A DNA stretch of 64,000 nucleotides from CAMDPA01 sp964574325 (GCA_964574325.1 CAZNMY010000014.1:21101-85100), one strand, 5' to 3'; shown: positions 17,306 through 26,092, counted from the first letter of the stretch. Numbers and translations: made by a program. The notes: generated from the sequence alone by a model not told the origin.

Positions 17306-17716
17306 CTCGGCTCTCCGCCTCCTTTGAGTTTCTGGTGAGTTTTTGTGTCTGATCCGGTTCTATTATTCTGAAATCATTGTATTTTTTATTCCAGCGAACC
17401 GTATCGGCGAGTTTCCGCCATCGGATATCATCCCAGCTAGAACACCATCCGGAAAATTGCCACAAGAGCGGCCAGGTGCCGGATCGAACGCTTTTCATCA
17501 TGCTAACCGATAGTTCGAACCCGCCCGGAGTGGCTTTCGACTGCTGCGGACATTTCGCCACAGTCCTGTACGTTGGTCGAGGTGGTGAACCTTGCTACAG
17601 CGGGAACCGATCGACTTCCGTCGACGAATTCAGCCGAAATTGCCGCGCATCGCTGCAACGTGATCCGCACGCGCGAGGTGGAAGTTACTCGGCAGGAAGA
17701 CGGAGAAGAAGGACGC
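17306..17716. other. Divergent intergenic region
   Basis: This 411-base region separates the lactonase and MBL genes. It includes an AT-rich tract at 17340-17400 (ATTATTCTGAAATCATTGTA) that probably carries promoters. The MBL reading frame is formally open from 17573, but the family sequence starts at 17717. No operator could be assigned. Confidence 0.4.
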
Positions 17717-18802
17717 ATGAGCAACGATCTTTCCGGCATCGACAGCGTGACCTACCCGTGGGACGATTATCCCGAGCGGGGCTCGGTGCGCGAGGTGGCG
17801 CCGGGCATCCTATGGCTGTCGACCAAGGTGCCGTTCGTCGGTCTCCGGCAGGTCAATCTGTGGCTGCTGCGTGACGGCGACGGCTGGACGATGATCGATT
17901 GCGGCTTCGGCTGGGACGAGACGCGTGAGCAGCTCGTGACGACGTGGAAGGAAGCGCTCGGCGGGCTTCCGGTAAAGCGTCTCATCGTGACGCACTATCA
18001 TCCCGACCACGCCGGCAATATGGCCTGGATCAGCGAGCGCTGGGGCGATCTGCTCCCCGTCATGACTCTCGGCGAATGGTTCGCGGCAAACATCTCGATG
18101 AATTTCGGCTACGCCGACAACATCAAGCAGCGGGGTGTCTGGCACGCGAAACATGGTCTCGACGAAGAGCGCCAGAAGCTGTTCGCGAAGGATGTGCTGC
18201 CCTACGATCAGGGGGTGTCGCTGCCGCAGCAGTTCAAGCGGGTGCGGGAAAACGACGTGATCGTCATAGGGGCAGATCGCTGGCGGGTGATCGTGGGGCA
18301 GGGGCATGCGCCGGAGCACGTCTCGCTCTATTGCGCAGAGCGGCGCATCCTGATTGCCGGCGACCAGATCCTGCCGCAGATCACGACGAACGTCTCGACG
18401 TGGCCGATGGAGCCCGAGGCCGACACGCTCGCGAGCTTTCTGGAGACGTGTCAGAAGTTCCTCGATCAGCTGCACCCCGATACGCTGATCCTGCCGTCGC
18501 ATCGCAAGCCCTTTCGCAACGTACTGTTCCGCTTGCGGGAGCTCGGGCATCACCACGCGGCGCGGCTCAATCTCATTCTCGACGAGACGCGCGGAGAAGT
18601 GACGGCGGGCGGTCTGCTCGACGTACTTTTCCGCGGTAAGCTCGATGGCCACCAGATCGGCTTCGCGATGGGCGAGGCGATCGCTCATCTCAATTATCTC
18701 GTGACGATCGGGCGCCTTCGGCGGGTCGATACACGCGATGGAAGCTGGCGTTACGTAAAGGTGGACGGGCACGCTGCGCCCGTGGCATCACCGCTGAAAT
18801 GA
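17717..18802 (+). CDS. MBL-fold metallo-hydrolase with C-terminal winged helix
   Basis: This 361-residue protein carries the di-zinc motif THYHPDHAGN (near residue 92), a later His in GQGHAPEHVSLY and an Asp in LIAGDQILPQI. The C-terminal part (GGLLDVLFRGKLDG to LVTIGRLRRVD) looks like the winged-helix extension seen in LACTB2-type hydrolases that act on CoA thioesters, lactones or RNA. With the UbiD decarboxylase downstream, a thioester or lactone hydrolase role in catabolism is a fair inference. The start is set by GAAGAAGGA upstream of 17717. Confidence 0.85.
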   Translation: MSNDLSGIDSVTYPWDDYPERGSVREVAPGILWLSTKVPFVGLRQVNLWLLRDGDGWTMIDCGFGWDETREQLVTTWKEALGGLPVKRLIVTHYHPDHAGNMAWISERWGDLLPVMTLGEWFAANISMNFGYADNIKQRGVWHAKHGLDEERQKLFAKDVLPYDQGVSLPQQFKRVRENDVIVIGADRWRVIVGQGHAPEHVSLYCAERRILIAGDQILPQITTNVSTWPMEPEADTLASFLETCQKFLDQLHPDTLILPSHRKPFRNVLFRLRELGHHHAARLNLILDETRGEVTAGGLLDVLFRGKLDGHQIGFAMGEAIAHLNYLVTIGRLRRVDTRDGSWRYVKVDGHAAPVASPLK

Positions 18803-18813
18803 CGTTTCACGCG

Positions 18814-18897
18814 AAAATGGGGACAGCCACCATTTTTGCGGCTTCACGCCCATCAGAGGCGAAGTGAACAACCGAAAATGGTGGCTGTCCCCATTTT
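18814..18897. repeat. Perfect 23-bp inverted repeat (MITE/REP-like)
   Basis: The arm AAAATGGGGACAGCCACCAT, extended by TTT, occupies 18814-18836, and its exact reverse complement occupies 18875-18897 with a 38-base spacer. The motif GGGGACAGCCACCATTT is, from general knowledge, widely scattered in bacterial genomes and linked to REP/IS200-type transposases. Here it lies just ahead of the UbiD gene and could form a cruciform or terminator. Confidence 0.85.
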
Positions 18898-18915
18898 CCC
18901 CGAGAGGACCCTTTC

Positions 18916-20508
18916 ATGGACGGATCGAAGCCCAAGACATCGAAGAAGGCCGCCAGCGCCGCCGGCCATCATCACAGCCGCGACCTGCGCTCCGCACTCG
19001 AGTGGATGAAAGCGAACGGCGATCTGGTCGAGACCGACAAAGAGGTCAATCCCGATCTCGAGATCACGGGCCTGCAGAAGTTGATGGACGGCGGCTGCCC
19101 GGTGCTCTTCAACAACGTGAAGGGAAAGCCGAACCATCGCATCGTCACCAACCTGTTCGGTGACATGCAGGCGATCAACCGCATGTTCGGCTGGGAGAGC
19201 GACAAGGATCGCACGGTCAAGCTCGCCAAAGCGATCAACAAGCCGATCAAGGCGGAGGAGATCGCGCAGGCCGACGCGCCCTGCCAGGAAGTGGTGATCA
19301 AGAACCCGAAGGACGTGAACGAGTTTCTCGTTCCCATTCGTCACACCGCGTTGGAGAAGGAGCTGACCGTCGGCTCGGGTATCCGCTGCGTCACCGGGCG
19401 CGTGTTCGGCGGCGGCACGGATCTCGGCTACAATCGTATGAACTTCCGCTGGGGCAACGTCGGCACGTTCCAGATCTCGCCGGGCAGCCATATGTGGCAG
19501 GTCGTCAGCGAAGCCTATCGCAACAAGGAAACGGTGCCGCTGACGTTCTGCTTCGGCGTTCCGCCGGCCTGTACGCTGGTCGCCGGTGGCGCGTTCGGCT
19601 ACGCGATCATGCCGCACGGCTGCGACGAGATCGGTATCGCCGGCGCCATCCAGGGCTATCCGGTCCGCGTCGTCAAGGCGCAGACGCAGGATGCGCTGGC
19701 GCTCGCCGACGCCGAGATCGTGATCGAGGGCTATATCGATCCGCGCGACAAGCGTTTCGAGACGGCCGAGGCCGAAGCCGACGGCACGCAGGGCCGCCAC
19801 CACTTCCATCCGGAATGGGCGGGCTACATGGGCAAGTCGTATCGCGCGCCGACGTTCCACGTCACAGGCATCACGATGCGCAAGCTCGAGTCGAAGCCGA
19901 TCATCTTCGCACTCGGCGCTCACACGCTCGACGAGCACAACATCGACACGTCGATCCGCGAAGCGTGCATGTATGAACTCTGCAACCGCCTGCAGCCGGG
20001 CATCATCCAGGACGTGAACATTCCCTATTCGATGACGGACTGGGGCGGGTGCATCATCCAGGTGAAGAAGCGCAACCGCATCGAAGAGGGCTGGCAGCGG
20101 AACTTCCTCACCGCGCTGCTGGCGACTTCGCAGGGGATGCGGGTGGCGATCGCGGTTTCGGAGGACGTCGACATCTATTCGATGGACGACGTGATGTGGG
20201 CGGTGACCACGCGGGTCAATCCGCAGAAGGACATCCTCAATCCGACGCCGGGCGGACGCGGCCAGACGTTCATGCCGGCCGAGCGCATGACGGCCGGCGG
20301 CAAGGAGTGGACCGCGACGAACACGAGCTACGAAGGCGGCATGGGCATCGATGCCACGACGCCCTACGGCTACGAGGAAGACTTCCTGCGGCCGCAGTAT
20401 CCGGTCGATCGCGTGAAGCTCGAGGACTTCCTGACGAAGGACCAGATCGCCAACGTCAAGGGCCGGATGAGCGGCTGGCTGCTCAGCCTGGCGAAGACGG
20501 GGTATTGA
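18916..20508 (+). CDS. UbiD-family (prenyl-FMN dependent) decarboxylase
   Basis: This 530-residue protein matches the UbiD fold: N-terminal domain with PDLEITGLQKLMDGGCPVLF, the central prFMN-binding split-barrel with GYNRMNFRWGNVGTFQI, then FCFGVPPACTLVAGGAFGYA, and a C-terminal segment with DVNIPYSMTDWGGC. UbiD enzymes reversibly decarboxylate aromatic or alpha,beta-unsaturated acids and need prenyl-FMN made by UbiX; no ubiX is seen here. It is longer than Escherichia coli UbiD, with a His-rich N-terminus (GHHHSRDL). Its neighbours (MBL hydrolase, acyl-CoA ligase) suggest a catabolic rather than ubiquinone role. Confidence 0.9.
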   Translation: MDGSKPKTSKKAASAAGHHHSRDLRSALEWMKANGDLVETDKEVNPDLEITGLQKLMDGGCPVLFNNVKGKPNHRIVTNLFGDMQAINRMFGWESDKDRTVKLAKAINKPIKAEEIAQADAPCQEVVIKNPKDVNEFLVPIRHTALEKELTVGSGIRCVTGRVFGGGTDLGYNRMNFRWGNVGTFQISPGSHMWQVVSEAYRNKETVPLTFCFGVPPACTLVAGGAFGYAIMPHGCDEIGIAGAIQGYPVRVVKAQTQDALALADAEIVIEGYIDPRDKRFETAEAEADGTQGRHHFHPEWAGYMGKSYRAPTFHVTGITMRKLESKPIIFALGAHTLDEHNIDTSIREACMYELCNRLQPGIIQDVNIPYSMTDWGGCIIQVKKRNRIEEGWQRNFLTALLATSQGMRVAIAVSEDVDIYSMDDVMWAVTTRVNPQKDILNPTPGGRGQTFMPAERMTAGGKEWTATNTSYEGGMGIDATTPYGYEEDFLRPQYPVDRVKLEDFLTKDQIANVKGRMSGWLLSLAKTGY

Positions 20509-20519
20509 GGTGGGGGCAT

Positions 20520-20546
20520 GGGGTCAGACCCGCTGGGTCTGACCCC
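20520..20546. repeat. 27-bp palindromic element, copy A
   Basis: This is a near-perfect palindrome with the pattern GGGGTCAGACCCG, CTG, GGTCTGACCCC. It lies 11 bases after the UbiD stop codon and ahead of the SH3-like gene. Five related copies occur in this window. Confidence 0.85.
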
Positions 20547-20601
20547 GACGATCGTCGACAATGCTGATGCTGTTCGGATGCGGTAGAACGAGAGGGGTAG
20601 A

Positions 20602-20931
20602 ATGGGATCCCTGCGAAGCGCTTTCTTTGCGGGTTTGATTGCGGTAGCTGCGGTGACATTGGCCGCTTATTCTGCGCGTGCGACGCTCTACTGCGAGATC
20701 GCCGATTCCAGCGACGGTTTCGCCGCTTTGCGCGTCGCGCCGGATCGCAAGTCGCGTCTCGTGATGAAGTTGACGAAGTCGCACATGGTGCTGATAGACG
20801 ACACGAAGGAACCGCCGGCAAACGCCAAGGTCTGGGTCGGCGTTTCAGCCGTTCCCTTCGACGACCCGAGGAACATCCTCGCCCGCGGCTGGATTCACAA
20901 ATCGATGATCAAGCCGGACTCGTGCGGTTGA
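20602..20931 (+). CDS. Exported SH3-like domain protein
   Basis: This 109-residue protein has a signal peptide (AFFAGLIAVAAVTLAAYSARA, cleavage near residue 28) and a small beta-rich domain: FAALRVAPDRKSRLVMKLTK, DDTKEPPANAKVWVGV and ARGWIHKSMI. The pattern of RVAP followed by a final GWIH is that of bacterial SH3 domains in the periplasm. Two cysteines (in LYCEI and DSCG) could form a disulfide. Function is unknown. A GAGAGGGG site lies upstream. Confidence 0.7.
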   Translation: MGSLRSAFFAGLIAVAAVTLAAYSARATLYCEIADSSDGFAALRVAPDRKSRLVMKLTKSHMVLIDDTKEPPANAKVWVGVSAVPFDDPRNILARGWIHKSMIKPDSCG

Positions 20932-20959
20932 GGTCGCGTGGCGTTTCTCATTCGACCTC
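20930..20959. terminator. Small hairpin across two convergent stop codons
   Basis: GAGGTCG at 20930 and CGACCTC at 20953 form a 7-bp stem spanning the ends of two convergent genes that are only 16 bases apart. It is weak as a terminator. Confidence 0.25.
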
Positions 20960-21964
20960 GATGCCTTTGGCCGACAGAACCTCGCGGGCGCGATCGGGGT
21001 AGTCGGTGATGAGGCCGTCGACGCCGAGGTCGATGACGGCTGCGATATCGGCTGTTTCGTTCACGGTCCAAGGCACGACCTTCAGGCCGAGGCTGCGAGA
21101 CAGTACCACTTTTGCGGCATCGACGTTGCGCCAATGGGGCGACCATGTCGTGCAGCCGGCGGTCTTCGCGAGTTCGGGGGCCGTCACAGTGGTAGAGCCG
21201 GCATCGAGGCCAGCAAGCCATGGAGAGGATTTTCCGGCAGGGCCGCGCAGGTTGCTCCACGTGGGAGTATCCATCGTCAGGCACACGGTGGCGATTTGGG
21301 GCGCCAAACGGCGGACCGCGAGAAGCGTGCGCCAGTCGAACGACTGGACCGTCACGCGATCGGTGACATTCGCGGCTCGCACGGCATCGACGACGACGCG
21401 CGCGAAAGTGTCGGGGGCCGGCGTCACGTCGGGGCTAAGCGGGGAAAGCTTGGTTTCGATGTTGTAACGGGGGCGCTTTCCGCTCGCTTCACCGAGATCG
21501 AAAAGCTGCCGCAGCGTGGGAATGCGTGCGTCGTCGACTGGGACCTGGTCGGGGAACTGACTTGCGTAGCGCGAAGCCGGATCGATGCGGCCGACGTCGT
21601 AGCGTTGCAGATCCGCGTAGCTCAGGTGGTAGAATGCGGGGCCTTCGGACTCGAGCCATCGGCCATCCGGGCCGCGTGTGATGTCCGGATTGAGCCGCGG
21701 ATCATGCGACAGAACTACGATATAGTCCCTGGTGACGGCCATGTCGGTTTCCAGGGTGGTGACGCCGATCTCGAGCGCCTTGGTGAACGACGCCAGCGTA
21801 TTCTCGGGTGCGAGGCCGCGTGCGCCGCGGTGACCTTGCAGATCAAAGGCCATGGCTGTGGCTGCCCATACCGAAAGTAAGATGACCGATGAGAGGGCCG
21901 TGGTCACCGAAAACGGTTCGATCGCGCGTGGTGAGGGGACCGAGCCGCCGGAATGAAACAGCAT
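20948..21964 (-). CDS. Glycerophosphodiester phosphodiesterase, exported
   Basis: This protein of about 338 residues has an N-terminal hydrophobic signal (TTALSSVILLSVWAATAMA) followed directly by the GDPD motif LQGHRGARGLAPENTLASF, then LETDMAVTRDYIVVLSHDP with the metal-binding Glu, Asp and His. The C-terminus has VPWTVNETADIAAVIDLGVD, again typical. It would hydrolyse glycerophosphodiesters in the periplasm to glycerol-3-phosphate and an alcohol. The start at 21964 has AAGGT upstream; 21982 is an alternative. A much longer frame to 22483 covers the divergent ligase gene and is rejected. Confidence 0.88.
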   Translation of the reverse strand: MLFHSGGSVPSPRAIEPFSVTTALSSVILLSVWAATAMAFDLQGHRGARGLAPENTLASFTKALEIGVTTLETDMAVTRDYIVVLSHDPRLNPDITRGPDGRWLESEGPAFYHLSYADLQRYDVGRIDPASRYASQFPDQVPVDDARIPTLRQLFDLGEASGKRPRYNIETKLSPLSPDVTPAPDTFARVVVDAVRAANVTDRVTVQSFDWRTLLAVRRLAPQIATVCLTMDTPTWSNLRGPAGKSSPWLAGLDAGSTTVTAPELAKTAGCTTWSPHWRNVDAAKVVLSRSLGLKVVPWTVNETADIAAVIDLGVDGLITDYPDRAREVLSAKGIEVE

Positions 21965-22120
21965 ATCACATCGGACCTTCATTCTGCCGGGCATACTGCC
22001 GGGATGCGACGCGTTGACAATGCAGTATCGTCGTGACAGCGAGAAGATCGTATTGGGAGAGAACGCTGCCGTTCGGCTGCGGGCAAAGTGCCAGCGCCGC
22101 ACAAGATCCTGGAGCATGAG

Positions 22121-23719
22121 ATGTCCGTATTCGGGAACCAGAACCCCGCATTGCCGTATCGTCCGGTCGCCGACCTCCTGGCGGAATATGCCAAGCGCGA
22201 ACCGGACAAGACGGCGATCGTCGATCTGGACCAGAACGATGCATCGATCACGTTCGGGGAGCTGGAACAGGTCGTCAACGACATCGCTGCCGATCTCAAG
22301 CGGCGCGGGGTTCAGAAGGGCGACCGAGTTCTGCTGCTGTCGGACGAGACGCTGGAGAAGCTGCTGATCTGGCTCGGTGCATGGCGGATGGGGGCGATCA
22401 TCTGCCCCCTCAACATCGAGTTGAACGAGGCCAATCTCGCCGAACTCGCGGCGATGATCCGTCCGAAGATCATGTTCCATCACAAGGAACTCGACGGGGC
22501 GAAGCTGACGGCCGGCATCGATGCGCCGCTGATCCGGTTCGGGCAGTGGCGTCCGACTCGTGCAATGGGGTCAGACCCGCAGGGTCTGCCCCCTATTGAT
22601 CAGGACGATCAGTATTTCACGGCGCTGGCGCATGGGGCGAAGGCTTCGGACATTCCCGAGCGCAACCACGCCGAAGATACCTCGTGCATGTTCTGCACGT
22701 CAGGCACCACGTCGAAGCCGAAGATCGTCGTCTATGACCACTGTGCGTATTGGCTGTCGGGTCTCGATACGCTCGATATTCTCGGATTGGAGGCGAACGA
22801 CAAGACGCTCGAGTATCGCTCGTTCGGCTGGAACTCGGCGCAGATCCTCACGCTGCTGCCGTTCCTGCAGAAGGGCCTGACGATGCACATCGCGCGGCGG
22901 TTCTCGCACTCGCGGTTCTTCGAGTGGATCCAGAAGCACAATCTGACGTTCGCGGCGGGGGTGCCGACGGTCGTCAACATGCTGCTCAACAAGCCGCTGG
23001 GCTACACGGCGAAGGATCTGCCGTCGCTGCGGCTGATGACGTGCTCGACCGCGCCGCTGACAGCGGAGCAATGGAAGAACTTCGAGGAGATGTACGGCGT
23101 CACGCTGCTGCAGCTGTACGGCATGTCGGAAGCCGGCTGGATCTGCGGCAATCGTCACTACCGGCGGCGGATGGGGACGGTCGGTCCGCCCGCGCTGCAC
23201 CAGGAGTTCGCGATCGTCGATGGAGAGGGTAATGTGTGCCCGCCTGAAGTCGAGGGCGAGGTCTCGATCGGCGGGCCGCAGATCGCGATCGGCTATCTGA
23301 TGGAGGACGGCAATATCGATCCGGTGCGCGGCAAGCGTATCAAGACCGGCGATCTCGCCAAGATGGATGCCGACGGGTTCGTGCGTGTTACGGGGCGGAC
23401 CAAGGATCTCATCATTCGCGGCGGCATGAACATCGCGCCGCTGGAGATCGATGCGGTGCTGCTCAAGCATCCCGGCATCTACGACGGCGCAGCGGTCGGC
23501 GTGCCGGACAAGATCTACGGCGAGGAAGTGATCGCTTACGTGATGCCGAAGCCGGGCGTGACGCTGACGGCGGACGATGTGGTGGCGCATTGCCGGAAGC
23601 ATCTGGCGGCGGCGAAGCTGCCCAAGCAGGTCATCATCGTGCCGGAGCTGCCGAAGTCCGATCGCGGCAAGGTTCTACGCGACAAGCTGCGCGAGGACTT
23701 CCTTCGTCGGGCGGGTTAG
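22121..23719 (+). CDS. AMP-forming acyl-CoA ligase
   Basis: This 532-residue ANL-superfamily enzyme activates a carboxylic acid as acyl-AMP and then acyl-CoA. Visible motifs are the P-loop FCTSGTTSKPKIVVYD, LQLYGMSEAGW (A5), IKTGDLAKMDADGFV (A7), GRTKDLIIRGGMNI (A8) and the catalytic Lys in LPKSDRGKVLRDKL. The substrate is unknown, although the aromatic-catabolism setting suggests an aryl or long branched acid. At 22567 a 27-bp palindrome is inserted in frame, adding GSDPQGLPP at about residue 150. The stop codon lies inside another palindrome at 23710. GGAG precedes the ATG at 22121. Confidence 0.9.
   Translation: MSVFGNQNPALPYRPVADLLAEYAKREPDKTAIVDLDQNDASITFGELEQVVNDIAADLKRRGVQKGDRVLLLSDETLEKLLIWLGAWRMGAIICPLNIELNEANLAELAAMIRPKIMFHHKELDGAKLTAGIDAPLIRFGQWRPTRAMGSDPQGLPPIDQDDQYFTALAHGAKASDIPERNHAEDTSCMFCTSGTTSKPKIVVYDHCAYWLSGLDTLDILGLEANDKTLEYRSFGWNSAQILTLLPFLQKGLTMHIARRFSHSRFFEWIQKHNLTFAAGVPTVVNMLLNKPLGYTAKDLPSLRLMTCSTAPLTAEQWKNFEEMYGVTLLQLYGMSEAGWICGNRHYRRRMGTVGPPALHQEFAIVDGEGNVCPPEVEGEVSIGGPQIAIGYLMEDGNIDPVRGKRIKTGDLAKMDADGFVRVTGRTKDLIIRGGMNIAPLEIDAVLLKHPGIYDGAAVGVPDKIYGEEVIAYVMPKPGVTLTADDVVAHCRKHLAAAKLPKQVIIVPELPKSDRGKVLRDKLREDFLRRAG
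22567..22593. repeat. 27-bp palindromic element, copy B (in frame inside a gene)
   Basis: The copy reads GGGGTCAGACCCG then CAGGGTCTGCCCCC. It lies inside the acyl-CoA ligase gene, keeps the frame (27 is a multiple of three) and encodes the peptide GSDPQGLPP. Confidence 0.85.
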
Positions 23720-23735
23720 CGAGGCGTAACCCGCC
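23710..23735. terminator. Palindrome overlapping the ligase stop codon
   Basis: GGCGGGTTA at 23710 and TAACCCGCC at 23727 form a perfect 9-bp stem; the ligase TAG lies in the left arm. This GGGTTA/TAACCC element is, from general knowledge, a common extragenic repeat and probably terminates transcription from both sides. Confidence 0.5.
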
Positions 23736-23818
23736 TTTGCAGGCGTGTTCCACCTCTTGCCGGTTTAGTGTGGGAGTTGGCGGATCACGCTGCGCTGATC
23801 CGCCCTGATCGGCTGGAT

Positions 23819-24796
23819 TCATTGCACCTTGGCGCCGGAAACCTTCACGGCCAATGCGTAGCGCTCCAGATCCGTTTTCACGTTGTCCCACATTTCCTTG
23901 GGCGTTGTGGTCCACGGCGTGGCGCCTGCGCGATCGAGCGCGGTGATTACGGCGGGATCCTTGACGACCGTCAAAACCGCGTCCCGCAGCCTTTTGATCA
24001 CCGCTTCGGGCGTTCCCTTCGGCGCGACGAATCCGGCCCAACCCGACGTGTCGTAGCCCTTCACCCCGCTCTCGTCGATGGTGGGTACATTCGGCATCGT
24101 GGGGATGCGCTTCAGGCCGCCCAATGCGATTGCGCGGAGACGCCCGCTGGCGATGTGTGCGGCGGTCGCCGGCATCGGCGTCAGCGTCAGCTCGTTCTGG
24201 TTGGCGACGACGGCGGTTACGGATGAAGCGCCCTTGTAGGGAACATGCAGCACCTCGATGCCCGCCATATGGGTGAACAGTGCGCCGGCCAAGTGGCTCT
24301 GCGAGCCGGGGCCGGCATTGGCCATGTTCAGCTTGCCGGGGTTCGCCTTGGCAAAGTCGACGATGTCCTTGACCGTCTTGAACGGCTGGGCTGACGGGAC
24401 GACGAGAATGTTCTCCGTGCGCGCGATCATGGTGATCGGTACGAAGTCCTCGAGCGGCTTGTACTTCGCGGACTTGTAGAGGTGGGGCGAGATCGCGTGG
24501 GCCTGGGTCGAGGTGACCTTGATGGTGTAGCCGTCCGGAGCGGCGCGCGCGACGGCATCGGCTGCGATCGTGCCGCCGGCGCCGGGCTGGTTGATGACGA
24601 GCGCCTGCTGGCCCAGTGCGGTCGTCAGGGCGCCTGAAAACACGCGCGCCACGGTGTCGCTCGACGATCCGGCTACGTTGCCCACCACGAACTTGACGGC
24701 CTGGTTGGGGTATGCGCCTTGTGCTGCGGCTGGGAGGGCGAGGGCAAGGAACGATACGGCAGTTACAGCACTTCTGGCGACGACGAGCATTGGCAT
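23819..24796 (-). CDS. TctC/Bug-type tripartite tricarboxylate transporter substrate-binding protein
   Basis: This 325-residue periplasmic protein has a signal peptide (VARSAVTAVSFLALALPAAA) and the Bug-family core: PNQAVKFVVGNVAGSSSDT, VINQPGAGGTIAADAVAR, then GKLNMANAGPGSQSHLAG. Bug proteins bind carboxylates, often aromatic or dicarboxylic acids, for TctAB permeases. No tctA or tctB is in the window, so it is an orphan binding protein, as is common for this family in proteobacteria. AGGAGGAGACA lies before the ATG at 24796. It is the last gene of a minus-strand run reaching back to the GntR gene. Confidence 0.9.
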   Translation of the reverse strand: MPMLVVARSAVTAVSFLALALPAAAQGAYPNQAVKFVVGNVAGSSSDTVARVFSGALTTALGQQALVINQPGAGGTIAADAVARAAPDGYTIKVTSTQAHAISPHLYKSAKYKPLEDFVPITMIARTENILVVPSAQPFKTVKDIVDFAKANPGKLNMANAGPGSQSHLAGALFTHMAGIEVLHVPYKGASSVTAVVANQNELTLTPMPATAAHIASGRLRAIALGGLKRIPTMPNVPTIDESGVKGYDTSGWAGFVAPKGTPEAVIKRLRDAVLTVVKDPAVITALDRAGATPWTTTPKEMWDNVKTDLERYALAVKVSGAKVQ

Positions 24797-24961
24797 TGTC
24801 TCCTCCTGACGGAACTTTTTTCGGATCGTAGTCGGCCGGGCGTGCGTCGGTCAATCGACCGGCGGTTCTAAGTCAGATTCCACGTGGGGCTGCGGTCCCA
24901 GGATTTCACAGGGCGCGGGATCGCTGGGCCTCGCCGGGCTCGACCCAACGGCGTACTGGCG

Positions 24962-26026
24962 TCACTTCGCGCCGAGGTGACGGGCCATCCAGTCCGCCGT
25001 CTGCGGCCGGTACATGTAGGGGCGGTTGTGGGCGACGTGGTTGCCGTCGGGGATGACGAGCAGCTTCTTCTCGCCTTTGATCTCGGCGGCGAGCTTCTCG
25101 TAGTCCTCGGGCGGGGTCAATTTGTCGAGGCCACCGGCGACGAGATAGATCGGCGTGTCGATCTTGGAGGCGATGTCCTTCAGGCAGAGCTTGTCGGCTT
25201 TCGTCTTGCCTTCGGCGGCGGTTTTGGAGTGGCTGCGCACGATGAAGGCATTGCGCGTCAGCTCGGGCAGCTTGTCCCACAGGCCACCCCAATCGTAGGG
25301 GCCGCAGACGGCGATTGTCGCCTTGATGCGCTTCTCGAACGCGACGGCGCGCGGGCCGTAGTAGCCGCCGAGGCTGATGCCCCACAGGCCGATGCGATCG
25401 CCGTCGACGTCCTTGCGGTGGGCTTTCACCCAATCGATCACCGGGCCGACGACGGTTTCGTAGTCGTGGCGGATGGGCATGTCGTACTCGGCTTCGCCTT
25501 GTCCGGGGCCGTCGAATGCAAGGATCGCCATGCCGCGCTGGAGGAAGGTCCACTCGAAGGTGTCGAGTTCCTCCTTCGTCGAGTCGAGGCCCATCATCAT
25601 GAGGACGATCGGCGGCTTGGCGATGCCCGGCGGCTTGCGGAACACGGCTGCGAGTTGCTTGCCCTCGAAGGGGATCAGGACGCGTTCGCCGGGGTAGATC
25701 TGATGCGGCAGCGCCAGCGTGTGGCAGGCGACGGCCTTCTCGTGCGCGGCGCGCATCTGTTCGATGTCGTTGACGAACAGGTATTTCGCGAAGTGGTAGG
25801 TCGCCGCGGCGCGGCCCAGGTGGTCGCCGGCACTGGCGAATTCCTTCGCATCGAGTGCTGCGCGACCGAGGTCCTCGTGGATCTTCGCGCGCTTCGACCA
25901 CGCCTCGCACCACTCGTCCCATCGGGTGAGGGTTTTCATCACGTCCTGGAAGTCGGACGGGTTCACGCCGTTGACGGTGAACCGCGCCATGAAGTGGTGA
26001 GCGTGCTCGATGTTGTGGTCGGCCAT
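24962..26026 (-). CDS. Alpha/beta hydrolase, 2,6-dihydroxypseudooxynicotine hydrolase/FrsA-like
   Basis: The 354-residue protein has an N-terminal helical lid domain (about 1-130) followed by an alpha/beta hydrolase fold. Visible are LAFDGPGQGEAEYD, the nucleophile elbow GLWGISLGGYYGPRA, the acid in GGLDKLTPPEDYE and the catalytic His in GNHVAHNRP. The architecture matches C-C bond hydrolases of the 2,6-dihydroxypseudooxynicotine hydrolase type and related dipeptidyl or ester hydrolases. The substrate is not determined. A 27-bp palindrome lies just ahead of its start. Confidence 0.83.
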   Translation of the reverse strand: MADHNIEHAHHFMARFTVNGVNPSDFQDVMKTLTRWDEWCEAWSKRAKIHEDLGRAALDAKEFASAGDHLGRAAATYHFAKYLFVNDIEQMRAAHEKAVACHTLALPHQIYPGERVLIPFEGKQLAAVFRKPPGIAKPPIVLMMMGLDSTKEELDTFEWTFLQRGMAILAFDGPGQGEAEYDMPIRHDYETVVGPVIDWVKAHRKDVDGDRIGLWGISLGGYYGPRAVAFEKRIKATIAVCGPYDWGGLWDKLPELTRNAFIVRSHSKTAAEGKTKADKLCLKDIASKIDTPIYLVAGGLDKLTPPEDYEKLAAEIKGEKKLLVIPDGNHVAHNRPYMYRPQTADWMARHLGAK

Positions 26027-26052
26027 GGGCGATGTGTTTCCATTTCGGATGC

Positions 26053-26079
26053 GGGGGCAGACCCGCCGGGTCTGCCCCC
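26053..26079. repeat. 27-bp palindromic element, copy C
   Basis: The copy reads GGGGGCAGACCCG then CCGGGTCTGCCCCC, 26 bases upstream of the hydrolase start and close to the end of the preceding small gene. Confidence 0.85.
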
Positions 26080-26092
26080 AACGTAGCTTGCG

